This document shows, piece after piece, positions 34,252 to 43,109 of a stretch of 64,000 nt of DNA. The notes beneath the pieces are model-generated. The model made no database searches. It worked only from the letters and a program-made list of their open reading frames with translations, and had not been told where the DNA came from. The first letter of the stretch is position 1. The number at the start of each line of letters is the position of its first letter. The stretch is from assembly GCA_965238125.1 (NCBI GenBank), contig OZ250179.1, forward strand, positions 4,650,001 to 4,714,000, read 5' to 3'. Position numbers and translations under genes: made by a program. The stretch is from UBA6623 sp965238125 (GTDB taxonomy: Bacteria > Acidobacteriota > Terriglobia > Bryobacterales > UBA6623).

Positions 34252-34605
34252 ATGATCGTATTTCTTCGTTTGCTTGTCGCCGCTTGCATCACGTTGGTGA
34301 GCTGGTGGCAGCTCGGCGGCGCCTTTGAGGAACGCGCGGTGACCTCGGTTGTGCTGCTGGGGATCAGCGGAGTGGCCGTTCTGCTGGTGTGTAAAGGCAT
34401 CCGAATCGGCTTGTGGATGACGTTATTGCTTGGACTGGGTCACCTGGCCGTTTTGTTGTCGCGACTTCCTTCCGATCAAGTACCTCTGGCTCTCCCCTTC
34501 TTGGCGTGGTGTTTCCTCGCGATCAGCGGTAGTGCGGTCTTGCTGGGTCTGTCGAGGCAGCGGCGCGACAAACGCCCGGCCTACGAACGCTATCCCGAAT
34601 TTTGA
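34252..34605 (+). CDS. small integral-membrane protein, unknown
   Basis: A 117-residue protein with about four hydrophobic spans (VFLRLLVAACITLVSWWQLGG; VTSVVLLGISGVAVLLVC; LWMTLLLGLGHLAVLLS; LALPFLAWCFLAISGSAVLLGL) and a short basic cytoplasmic tail RRDKRPAYERYPEF. No family is recognised. The start is supported by a GAGGG stretch nine bases upstream and by the immediate hydrophobic helix. It lies between the S1 promoter and the glyA leader; function unknown. Confidence 0.7.
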   Translation: MIVFLRLLVAACITLVSWWQLGGAFEERAVTSVVLLGISGVAVLLVCKGIRIGLWMTLLLGLGHLAVLLSRLPSDQVPLALPFLAWCFLAISGSAVLLGLSRQRRDKRPAYERYPEF

Positions 34606-34666
34606 GCGGCCGCTCTTCTCTCCGCCGCCAGCACTCCCCAATGCGAAACGGCGTCGAGTCTTCGGC

Positions 34667-34695
34667 TTGCGTCGCGCCGGCCCGAGAGGTATAAA
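34667..34695 (+). promoter_or_regulatory. promoter for the glyA leader
   Basis: TTGCGT (34667-34672), 17 bases, then TATAAA (34690-34695). This would start transcription close to 34702, just before the riboswitch begins at 34711. Confidence 0.6.
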
Positions 34696-34710
34696 GAGGG
34701 TTCCGCCAAC

Positions 34711-34790
34711 GGGCTCGCGTGACTGGCGAAAACGTGGAATCGACCACGAGGGAGCGCGGCCCCGAAGAAGAAGCGCCGTTCGCCTGGGCC
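34711..34790 (+). promoter_or_regulatory. ZTP (pfl) riboswitch controlling glyA
   Basis: The conserved core of the ZMP/ZTP aptamer is visible: GTGACTGGCGAA (34719-34730), the P3 hairpin CGTGG-AATCGA-CCACG (34733-34748), GGGAGC closing the first domain (34750-34755, pairing GCTC at 34713), then a variable arm and CCG..CGCCTGGGCC at 34776-34790. The pseudoknot GGCG with CGCC can form. ZTP riboswitches sense a purine-biosynthesis intermediate that accumulates when 10-formyl-tetrahydrofolate is low; glyA, which feeds that pool, is a known target. The 3' end overlaps a terminator arm, so ligand binding should switch expression on. Confidence 0.85.
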
Positions 34791-34817
34791 GATCTTCCGG
34801 TCCGGGCGTTTTTCTTT
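34781..34817 (+). terminator. riboswitch-linked intrinsic terminator
   Basis: The hairpin CGCCTGGGCCG / CGGTCCGGGCG (11 bp with two wobbles, loop ATCTTC) is followed by TTTTTCTTTT. Its left arm is the CGCCTGGGC of the aptamer, so the aptamer and the terminator are mutually exclusive. It lies 35 bases before the glyA ATG. Confidence 0.8.
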
Positions 34818-34851
34818 TCCGGACCCACCCGATTCTAATGGAGCCACCGCC

Positions 34852-36159
34852 ATGAACCGCAATCGCGACCTTCTTCGGGACAACGATCCGGCTATCTATG
34901 AAGCCCTTATCGGCGAGGAAAAACGCCAACAGGCCGGCATCGAACTGATTCCGTCGGAGAACTACACCTATCCGGAAGTGCTCGCCGCGCTGGGGTCGGT
35001 TTTCACCAATAAGTATTCGGAAGGCTACCCGGGTCGGCGCTACTACGGCGGACAGCAATTCACCGACGTGATCGAAAACGTCGCCCGCGACCGCGCCAAG
35101 CAACTGTTTCGAGCCGAGCACGTCAACGTCCAGCCGCTTTCCGGCTCGCCGATGAACCAAGCCGTGTACATGGCCTTCCTGCAACCGGGCGATACCGTAC
35201 TGGGTATGGACCTCTCGCACGGCGGGCACCTGACCCACGGGGCGCCGGTTTCGCACATGGGCAAGATCTACAATTTTGTCCGCTACAAGACGCAGCCCGA
35301 GCAGCAAGGCCGCATCGATTTCGACGCGCTGCGCAAGACGGCGATCGAGGCCAAGCCGAAGATGGTCTTGTGCGGGTATTCCTCCTACCCGCGCGACTAT
35401 GACTACGCTCGCTTCAAGGAGATTGCCGACGAAGTGGGCGCGCTGACGATGGCCGACGTGTCGCACATCGGCGGTTTGATCGCCGGCGGCGCGATGCGCA
35501 ACCCTTTCGATGCCGGGTTCGATTTCGTCACCACCACCACGCACAAGTCGATGCGCGGGCCCCGCGGAGGGATGATCCTTTGCAAGGGGGAACACGCCAA
35601 GACGATCGACAGGAGCGTCTTCCCGGGCCTACAGGGCGGGCCTCACATGAACGCCGTCGCCGGCGTCGCCATCACGCTCGGTAAGGCGCTCGAACCCGAG
35701 TACCGCGACTATTGCCGCCAAGTGCTCGACAATGCGCAAGTGCTGGCCGGCGCGCTGATCGACAACGGCGCCGAGCTCATCACCGGCGGAACCGAGAATC
35801 ACATGATGGTGGTCGATACGGTCAAGAGTTTCGGCATCAACGGGCGAGTGGCGGAGGAAACCCTCGACGCGGTTTCGATCACGACCAACAAGCAAGTCAT
35901 CCCCGACGACCCCAACCCCCCGCTACGCCCCAGCGGCATTCGCCTGGGAACGCCCGCGGCGACAACCCGCGGCATGGCCGCGGAAGAAATGAAGCGGCTT
36001 GCCCGGTGGATCACCGAGGCATTGAAAAAGCACGAAGACGAGCAAGCCCTCGAAACGATGAAGGCCGAAGTCGAAGCCCTCTGCGGCAGCTTCCCGGTAC
36101 CAGGTATTGCCTACCGCCCCGAGCCCGCTTCTCAGCCCCGCAAGAATGAGGATGGTTGA
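34852..36159 (+). CDS. glyA: serine hydroxymethyltransferase
   Basis: A 435-residue PLP enzyme that converts serine plus tetrahydrofolate to glycine plus 5,10-methylene-tetrahydrofolate, the main one-carbon source. The PLP lysine is in TTTTHKSMRGPRGG (Lys about 233); other family landmarks are LIPSENYTYPEVLAALGS, NKYSEGYPGRRYYGG and MADVSHIGGLIAGG. The length is slightly above the E. coli enzyme because of a C-terminal tail. ATG 34852 follows GGAGCC nine bases upstream. It is regulated by the ZTP riboswitch just upstream and is monocistronic. Confidence 0.97.
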   Translation: MNRNRDLLRDNDPAIYEALIGEEKRQQAGIELIPSENYTYPEVLAALGSVFTNKYSEGYPGRRYYGGQQFTDVIENVARDRAKQLFRAEHVNVQPLSGSPMNQAVYMAFLQPGDTVLGMDLSHGGHLTHGAPVSHMGKIYNFVRYKTQPEQQGRIDFDALRKTAIEAKPKMVLCGYSSYPRDYDYARFKEIADEVGALTMADVSHIGGLIAGGAMRNPFDAGFDFVTTTTHKSMRGPRGGMILCKGEHAKTIDRSVFPGLQGGPHMNAVAGVAITLGKALEPEYRDYCRQVLDNAQVLAGALIDNGAELITGGTENHMMVVDTVKSFGINGRVAEETLDAVSITTNKQVIPDDPNPPLRPSGIRLGTPAATTRGMAAEEMKRLARWITEALKKHEDEQALETMKAEVEALCGSFPVPGIAYRPEPASQPRKNEDG

Positions 36160-36239
36160 AGTACCTGGCAGCCGTTTGGGAGGCGCGAGTGTTTCGCGAC
36201 ACTGGGAACAGCAACCGCGTCGCGGCACCGGTCGAGGGA

Positions 36240-37142
36240 TTAGAGAAGGTCGATGGCCTTGTCGATCAGCCGCTTTTTTTGTGACTCATCGGGTCCCAAC
36301 GCCATGACCAAGTCGATTACGGCCCCGAGCTTGTCTGTAGTTAGCCATCGGTCCAGGTGCGCTTCGAATTCTGCTTGATCGGACGCGTGCCGCCGCGACT
36401 TCATCCAGACCAACGCCTGCGTTGCAATCCCACCTACGGCGACCACTGCACCTACTTCAATTTCTCCGCGGAGCAACAGAATGAGCGCGCTGACCAGCGC
36501 CAGAAGACCGACCAATATCGACCCCACGGAGAGAACGTGATAGTGGCTAATCCGGCGTCGTGTTTCATCCTGGACGGCCTCGAGTTTCGAGCGGCTCTGA
36601 GCCACCGCCGATTGAAAGCGTCGTAGGGCCTCTTCTGACGGAACCTCCTGTACACGGTTCGGTATCTTGACCGGATCCGTCGCGCCGAATATCCGCTCCG
36701 AAGCCTGGACGAATGGGTCATCTGGAGGCGCAAGCCCAACTTTGACGGCCTGCGCAACGCCGCTGAGACCACGACTTCTAAACGCGAAACCCACGGCCGG
36801 CAGCCCCTCGTAGTCTTCCCCTAGCGCTCTTCTTGCGGCCTCAGGGCCGTCGTAGCTAGTGACCATGACCTTTGGCACTTCCGGAGCCGTCGTGCGTGCG
36901 AACTCAATTCCACTGAAGTCAAGTTCACTGTAGTCGTCTTCCAGACGTACGTCGACGACGGCCAAATCGATCGCGGACCTGTCAAGCACCGCTTTTGCCT
37001 TCGCGGCAGAATCGGCCGTGACCACCGAATAGCCTTTGCGAGTGAGGAATTCCTCAAGTTTGTCGAGGTGAAACTCGACGTTGTCCACCACAAGGACAGT
37101 CTTCTTCGCCTCCTTCAAGTCTGTGTCGGGTTCGGATATCAT
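36240..37142 (-). CDS. receiver domain fused to two-helix membrane domain (TRADD-N-associated-like)
   Basis: A 300-residue signalling protein. Residues 15-140 form a receiver (TVLVVDNVEFHLDKLEEFL; phospho-acceptor Asp in LAVVDVRLEDD; MVTSYD; the beta5 Lys appears as Arg in FAFRSRG). The second half has a coiled-coil-like helix (AQSRSKLEAVQDETRRRISHY), two membrane helices (SVGSILVGLLALVSALILLL and VGAVVAVGGIATQALVWM) and a closing helix. That layout resembles the two-TM domain associated with TRADD-N in bacterial immune-type proteins (by pattern, not search). ATG 37142 has GGAGGGAAA before it; a longer TTG start is rejected. It is downstream of a histidine kinase fragment. Confidence 0.65.
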   Translation of the reverse strand: MISEPDTDLKEAKKTVLVVDNVEFHLDKLEEFLTRKGYSVVTADSAAKAKAVLDRSAIDLAVVDVRLEDDYSELDFSGIEFARTTAPEVPKVMVTSYDGPEAARRALGEDYEGLPAVGFAFRSRGLSGVAQAVKVGLAPPDDPFVQASERIFGATDPVKIPNRVQEVPSEEALRRFQSAVAQSRSKLEAVQDETRRRISHYHVLSVGSILVGLLALVSALILLLRGEIEVGAVVAVGGIATQALVWMKSRRHASDQAEFEAHLDRWLTTDKLGAVIDLVMALGPDESQKKRLIDKAIDLL

Positions 37143-37251
37143 TTTCCCTCCCTCCAATCCGAGGGGGCCCTAAGGTCAATCAACGGCATAGCCTATCTTT
37201 CAGTCTATCGGACCATCGCCCGAATAAGTGTATCCTTTTGCCCTAGACGGG

Positions 37252-37794
37252 TCAACCTGACTTCAGGTTGAGGGTAACGCTGGCGCCCCCGTGGGGCGAT
37301 TTCCCTAGAGACAGCTCACCGTCGTATACATTAAGGATTACGCGCGCCATCAGAAGCCCGAGCCCTCTATGTGAGCGGGTCTCCGACTTGAGAACAACCC
37401 GTTCTCTGGCGAAGTCTGAGAGAACTTTGGCACTGAACCCTCTCCCGTTGTCCGTGACGATTATGTCACAGCGCCCCTCCGCTTCGGCGCTCGTAAAACC
37501 GATGAGCGGGCCTGGTTTCCCGCAGTCGGAAAGTTCGTCGCCAGCGTTGCGGACGACGATGTCGAGAACTTGCTCGAGCCAGAAACGATTGCATTGCGCC
37601 GTGCCGATGCGTTCGGGGTCGAGCTGCAACTTGCACGATTTCAACTGTGGGGGATTCCGACGCTCATAGGCTTCGACTCTCTCGCCGAGAAACTCGACCA
37701 TCGAGATTTTCCCCGCGTTGGTACGGTCCAGGGGAATGCCCTCATGGTCACGGATACGTTTCGCGTCCCCTTCAATCTGGCTGAGTGCCTTTGT
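37252..37794 (-). pseudogene. histidine kinase, truncated by IS1380 copy 2
   Basis: The C-terminal part of a sensor kinase. The catalytic ATP-binding domain is clear: N-box LEQVLDIVVRNAGDEL, G1 IIVTDNGRGF, G2-like SHRGLGLLMARVIL and the closing HGGASVTLNLKSG. The open frame continues upstream without a stop exactly to the IS junction at 37795, so the sensor/HisKA part was lost. It does not reappear on the other side of the IS (39461 on). It is immediately upstream of the receiver-membrane gene, so the pair was a two-component operon, kinase first. Confidence 0.85.
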
Positions 37795-39460
37795 CCCGCA
37801 TTTTCAATTTGATGTATGAGCTTCAGACCATCCAGCGACCTTCAGCGTCTTTATTGATAGGGGCTAGAGCCCGATAAGGACGCCATGGAGGTCAACACCC
37901 GATGGGTGAAAAAGAAAACAAGCCGTTTCAGCTCACGTTCAATGGATTTCTCAAAGTCGATTTCCAAGGATCGCGAGTCACCTCGGATGGCGGTCTGATT
38001 CTCGTTCGCGAACTGGATGAACGACTCGGACTCGGGAAGCTGATCGACGAGCATCTCAGCGACTCGCGACAAGGCTTGAACAAGAAGTTCGCGCTGGCCG
38101 ATCTGCTGCGGCAGTCGGTCTACAGCCGACTCGCTGGCTACGAGGACCTCAATGACGCCGTTCGAGTATCCGCCGATCCGACCTTTCGCTTGATCGGCTC
38201 GAAGAGGAACTGGGATCGCGGAGCAGCCTTGACCTCGACGCTGCATGGCTTCGAGACGGAGATGCTGGCGAGCGAAGAGAACTTGCTGGGGCTGATGGCA
38301 GTGAACCGGGAGCTGGTCGCGCAAGCCGAAGCTCCCGACGGTTCAGACCGCGTGGTGCTCGACATGGACTCCACGGAGAGCCCCGTCCACGGCCAACAGG
38401 AAGGCAGTGCCTACAACGGCCATTTTGAGTCCCTCTGCTATCACCCGCTGTTGCTGTTCAACCAGCACGGCGACTGCCTAGGCGCGAAGCTGCGTCCCGG
38501 CAACGTGCACAGCGCCGAGGACTGGGACGAGCTGCTACTGCCGGAGATCGAACGACAACAGGCGGAGGGCAAACAGGTGACGTTCCGCGCCGACGCCGCC
38601 TTCGCCAAGCCCGAGATCTACGAGGCGATGGAGGAGCGCGGCGTGGACTACGTGATTCGCATCCCGGCGAACAAGAGCCTGGAGCTGGAGATCGAGGACA
38701 TCCTGTTTCGGCCACCGGGCAGGCCGAACGCCAAGCCCCTAGTGCGCTACAAGAGTTTTCGCTATCAGGCCGAGAGCTGGTCGAAGGCAAGGCGAGTTGT
38801 CGCCAAGGTCGAGCATCACCAGGGCGAACTATTCCCGCGCGTCGGATTTGTCGTGACGAGCATGAGCTTGCCGAGCCGCTCGGTCGTGCGGTTCTACAAC
38901 AAGCGCGGCACGGCGGAGCAGTGGATCAAAGAAGGCAAACAGGCCACGCACTGGACCCGCTTGTCGTGTCACCGCTTCCGAGCCAACGAGGTACGGCTGC
39001 AACTCAGCGTGCCGGCCTACAACCTGGGCAACCTGTGGCGGCGGCTAGGGCTGCCGCAGCGAATCAAAAGCTGGTCGCTAACGAGTTTGCAACACAGGTT
39101 GATGAAGACCGGCGGTCGGCTGGTCAAGCATGCTCGCTACTACTGGTTGCTGCTGGCGGAGGGGCATCTGAACCGGCGGCTGTTCGGTGACATGCTGCAT
39201 AGGATCTGGGCGCTGCCTGTGCCGGGTGGGTAGCGTTGCCCGGGCGAGGATCAACAGTTTTTGGCTCCAAAAAGGTTTCGCAGGGAGCAGTGTCGGCCGG
39301 AGCGCCGTTCAGTCCGCTCAATCAACGTCTGTGAGCGGACGGACGAGCCCTGGCGCCTACCGGCGGAGGTGATGTGCAGGGTTCAGCGCGAAAAGACGTG
39401 GTATTCGGCGCAGCGGGGGTGTATCCTGTGACCGTGCCAGGGCCAAAATGGAAATCCTGG
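37795..39460 (+). mobile_element. IS1380-family insertion sequence, copy 2 (type A)
   Basis: 1666 bp, ends as in copy 1. Flanking pentamers differ (TTTGT left, CTTAA right), so the original target duplication is gone; the 5' part of the kinase gene is missing too. This indicates a deletion or recombination next to the element after insertion. Confidence 0.93.
37902..39233 (+). CDS. IS1380-family DDE transposase (copy 2)
   Basis: 443 residues, intact, same catalytic blocks as copy 1 (VVLDMDSTESPVHG, FRADAAF, Y-2-R-3-E-6-K). It reads VPAYN near residue 370 and agrees with copy 3 throughout. Confidence 0.95.
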   Translation: MGEKENKPFQLTFNGFLKVDFQGSRVTSDGGLILVRELDERLGLGKLIDEHLSDSRQGLNKKFALADLLRQSVYSRLAGYEDLNDAVRVSADPTFRLIGSKRNWDRGAALTSTLHGFETEMLASEENLLGLMAVNRELVAQAEAPDGSDRVVLDMDSTESPVHGQQEGSAYNGHFESLCYHPLLLFNQHGDCLGAKLRPGNVHSAEDWDELLLPEIERQQAEGKQVTFRADAAFAKPEIYEAMEERGVDYVIRIPANKSLELEIEDILFRPPGRPNAKPLVRYKSFRYQAESWSKARRVVAKVEHHQGELFPRVGFVVTSMSLPSRSVVRFYNKRGTAEQWIKEGKQATHWTRLSCHRFRANEVRLQLSVPAYNLGNLWRRLGLPQRIKSWSLTSLQHRLMKTGGRLVKHARYYWLLLAEGHLNRRLFGDMLHRIWALPVPGG

Positions 39461-39570
39461 CTTAAGGGTTCCTGTCGGTGCAATTAATTGATATAGAAAG
39501 GAGTTACAAGGGAAGATGAAGAGCAATAGGGGGCACTACTGAACTGGCCCTTTGCTTCATCCGCGTACAA

Positions 39571-39643
39571 CCCGAGCCGCGCCGCCACGCGGCGCGGTCC
39601 CCTCCGCGCACGAATACCGCGCCGCGTGGCGGCGCGGCTCGGG
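39571..39643. repeat. 28-bp perfect inverted repeat upstream of winged-helix gene
   Basis: Arms 39571-39598 and 39616-39643 are exact reverse complements (28 of 28) around a 17-base spacer, made almost only of G and C. It would form a very stable hairpin about 75 bases before the regulator's GTG start. No T-run follows. It could be a REP-like unit, an end of an unrecognised element, or a transcription barrier between the IS and the gene. Confidence 0.85.
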
Positions 39644-41443
39644 TGTGGTGGTCTCGTGCGCCGGCACGTCCGGGCGCTATAATCTCCTCAACCGGGTGTA
39701 CGCCGGAGGGGAGCCGTCGGTGTCCGATCTACCATCAACAGGTCGTGTTGTACGATTCGGCGTCTTTGAAGCCGACTTCACGACCGGCGAGCTTCGCAAG
39801 AGCGGCGTTCGGGTCAAGCTCGAGCAGCAACCGTATCAAGTGTTGCGGGTGTTGCTCCAACGGCCTGGGGAACTCGTCACCCGCGAGGAACTGCGGGAAG
39901 AAGTTTGGTCCGACGAAACCTTTGTTGACTTTGATCAGAGCCTGAACACGGCCATTCGGAAGCTGCGCGACACCCTGGGCGATTCGGCCACCCATCCCCA
40001 TTTCATCGAGACGTTGTCGCGGTGGGGCTACCGGTTCGTCGGCGCGGTCGACGGACCGCGTCCCTCCGAGGCCGCATCACAGAGCCCGCCCCCGGAGCCG
40101 GCTCGGCGCTTTGGTTTTCCCGCCATCCTCGCGGCCTTTCTTCTTGGCGCCGCCATCGTCGGCGGGCTGGGTTACGTGAACACGTCAGGGCGCATATCGC
40201 CGCCCGCGCCCAACTACTCCGTCCGCCAAGTCACCTTCGACCCCGGGCTCACCTATCAACCCGCCCTTTCGCGGGATGGCAACTTCCTTGCCTATTCGTC
40301 CGACTGCGGCGGCGAGGGCAACCTCGATATTTGGGTCCAACAATTGGGAGGCAGCGGCGAGCCCACTCGCCTTACGAACCACCCGGCCGATGACTCCGAA
40401 CCGCACTTCTCCCCCGACGGCCGCACGGTCGCGTTCCGCTCCGAGCGGGAGGGCGGCGGCGTCTACTTGGTTCCCGCACTCGGGGGTGATAGCCGGCTGC
40501 TGGTGAAGAACGGCCGCCGGCCACGGTTTTCGCCCGACGGCAGCCTCGTGGCCCACTGGGTGGGTCCATCCAGTCGCGCGGCCATTGGTGAGATCGGGGT
40601 GGTCTCAGTCGTGGGGGGAGTGCCGCAGCGACTGGCGGCGGACCTTGGAGCGGCGCTGTACCCGATTTGGTCGCCCGACGGAACGCACCTTATGTTCGCA
40701 GGTTCTCGACAAGCTTTGCCTGATTGGGATTGGTGGGTAACGTCCGTCGAGGCCGGCGAACTGACAAAAACTAACTTCCGCGAAGTGGCCGGGAAACACG
40801 GTTTGGAAAGATCAGACTTGGAACTCCCGACCCCGGAAGCCTGGGATCAAGCCGGCCACGTCGTTTTCTCCACGCCGACGCTGGGTGAGTCCGCGGACAC
40901 GGCCAGCATCTGGCAAGTACCGATCTCCTCCGAGACATGGCGGGTGGAGGGTTCGCCGGTGCGTTTGACAAGGGGGTTTGGCGAAACAGAGGCCTCTCTC
41001 GCTGCCGACGGCGCCATCGCCTTCGCCAGCGTGGCACGCAACATTGATGTCTGGAGTCTACCGATTGATGTCGATCAAGGCCGGGTTACCGGAGAGCCGG
41101 CACGGCTAACAACGAGTGGGGCGATTGACTACAATGTTTCGATCTCCGGCAACGGTCGGCTGATCACCTTTGCGTCGAACCGTTCGGGCAACTCCGATCT
41201 CTGGGCAAAGGACCTGGTGAACGGAAACCTAAGAGCATTGACGCTCACTCCTTGGGCGGAGTTCGACGCAGTCGTGAGTGACGATGGTTCCACCGTGGCC
41301 TATTTGGTCTTCGAATCGCCCGACTTGCGCGGCAACACCTGGGTTGAGCTAAGAAACATAGCTGAAGAAGTCTCGCGGAAAATCTCGGACCAGGCGGAAT
41401 GGCCTATCGACTTTTCCTCGGATGGCCGCTTAGTGGTACTGAA

Positions 41444-43109
41444 CCAGGATTTCCATTTTGGCCCTGGCACGGTCACAGGATACACCCCCGCTGCGCCGAA
41501 TACCACGTCTTTTCGCGCTGAACCCTGCACATCACCTCCGCCGGTAGGCGCCAGGGCTCGTCCGTCCGCTCACAGACGTTGATTGAGCGGACTGAACGGC
41601 GCTCCGGCCGACACTGCTCCCTGCGAAACCTTTTTGGAGCCAAAAACTGTTGATCCTCGCCCGGGCAACGCTACCCACCCGGCACAGGCAGCGCCCAGAT
41701 CCTATGCAGCATGTCACCGAACAGCCGCCGGTTCAGATGCCCCTCCGCCAGCAGCAACCAGTAGTAGCGAGCATGCTTGACCAGCCGACCGCCGGTCTTC
41801 ATCAACCTGTGTTGCAAACTCGTTAGCGACCAGCTTTTGATTCGCTGCGGCAGCCCTAGCCGCCGCCACAGGTTGCCCAGGTTGTAGGCCGGCACGCTGA
41901 GTTGCAGCCGTACCTCGTTGGCTCGGAAGCGGTGACACGACAAGCGGGTCCAGTGCGTGGCCTGTTTGCCTTCTTTGATCCACTGCTCCGCCGTGCCGCG
42001 CTTGTTGTAGAACCGCACGACCGAGCGGCTCGGCAAGCTCATGCTCGTCACGACAAATCCGACGCGCGGGAATAGTTCGCCCTGGTGATGCTCGACCTTG
42101 GCGACAACTCGCCTTGCCTTCGACCAGCTCTCGGCCTGATAGCGAAAACTCTTGTAGCGCACTAGGGGCTTGGCGTTCGGCCTGCCCGGTGGCCGAAACA
42201 GGATGTCCTCGATCTCCAGCTCCAGGCTCTTGTTCGCCGGGATGCGAATCACGTAGTCCACGCCGCGCTCCTCCATCGCCTCGTAGATCTCGGGCTTGGC
42301 GAAGGCGGCGTCGGCGCGGAACGTCACCTGTTTGCCCTCCGCCTGTTGTCGTTCGATCTCCGGCAGTAGCAGCTCGTCCCAGTCCTCGGCGCTGTGCACG
42401 TTGCCGGGACGCAGCTTCGCGCCTAGGCAGTCGCCGTGCTGGTTGAACAGCAACAGCGGGTGATAGCAGAGGGACTCAAAATGGCCGTTGTAGGCACTGC
42501 CTTCCTGTTGGCCGTGGACGGGGCTCTCCGTGGAGTCCATGTCGAGCACCACGCGGTCTGAACCGTCGGGAGCTTCGGCTTGCGCGACCAGCTCCCGGTT
42601 CACTGCCATCAGCCCCAGCAAGTTCTCTTCGCTCGCCAGCATCTCCGTCTCGAAGCCATGCAGCGTCGAGGTCAAGGCTGCTCCGCGATCCCAGTTCCTC
42701 TTCGAGCCGATCAAGCGAAAGGTCGGATCGGCGGATACTCGAACGGCGTCATTGAGGTCCTCGTAGCCAGCGAGTCGGCTGTAGACCGACTGCCGCAGCA
42801 GATCGGCCAGCGCGAACTTCTTGTTCAAGCCTTGTCGCGAGTCGCTGAGATGCTCGTCGATCAGCTTCCCGAGTCCGAGTCGTTCATCCAGTTCGCGAAC
42901 GAGAATCAGACCGCCATCCGAGGTGACTCGCGATCCTTGGAAATCGACTTTGAGAAATCCATTGAACGTGAGCTGAAACGGCTTGTTTTCTTTTTCACCC
43001 ATCGGGTGTTGACCTCCATGGCGTCCTTATCGGGCTCTAGCCCCTATCAATAAAGACGCTGAAGGTCGCTGGATGGTCTGAAGCTCATACATCAAATTGA
43101 AAATGCGGG
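41444..43109 (-). mobile_element. IS1380-family insertion sequence, copy 3 (type A)
   Basis: 1666 bp, minus orientation, flanked by perfect CTGAA target duplications at 41439-41443 and 43110-43114. This fixes both the ends and the 5-bp duplication length and shows an undisturbed insertion. Confidence 0.97.
41671..43002 (-). CDS. IS1380-family DDE transposase (copy 3)
   Basis: 443 residues, intact and identical to copy 2 as far as can be read, opposite in orientation to its host gene. All three catalytic acidic blocks are present. Confidence 0.95.
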   Translation of the reverse strand: MGEKENKPFQLTFNGFLKVDFQGSRVTSDGGLILVRELDERLGLGKLIDEHLSDSRQGLNKKFALADLLRQSVYSRLAGYEDLNDAVRVSADPTFRLIGSKRNWDRGAALTSTLHGFETEMLASEENLLGLMAVNRELVAQAEAPDGSDRVVLDMDSTESPVHGQQEGSAYNGHFESLCYHPLLLFNQHGDCLGAKLRPGNVHSAEDWDELLLPEIERQQAEGKQVTFRADAAFAKPEIYEAMEERGVDYVIRIPANKSLELEIEDILFRPPGRPNAKPLVRYKSFRYQAESWSKARRVVAKVEHHQGELFPRVGFVVTSMSLPSRSVVRFYNKRGTAEQWIKEGKQATHWTRLSCHRFRANEVRLQLSVPAYNLGNLWRRLGLPQRIKSWSLTSLQHRLMKTGGRLVKHARYYWLLLAEGHLNRRLFGDMLHRIWALPVPGG

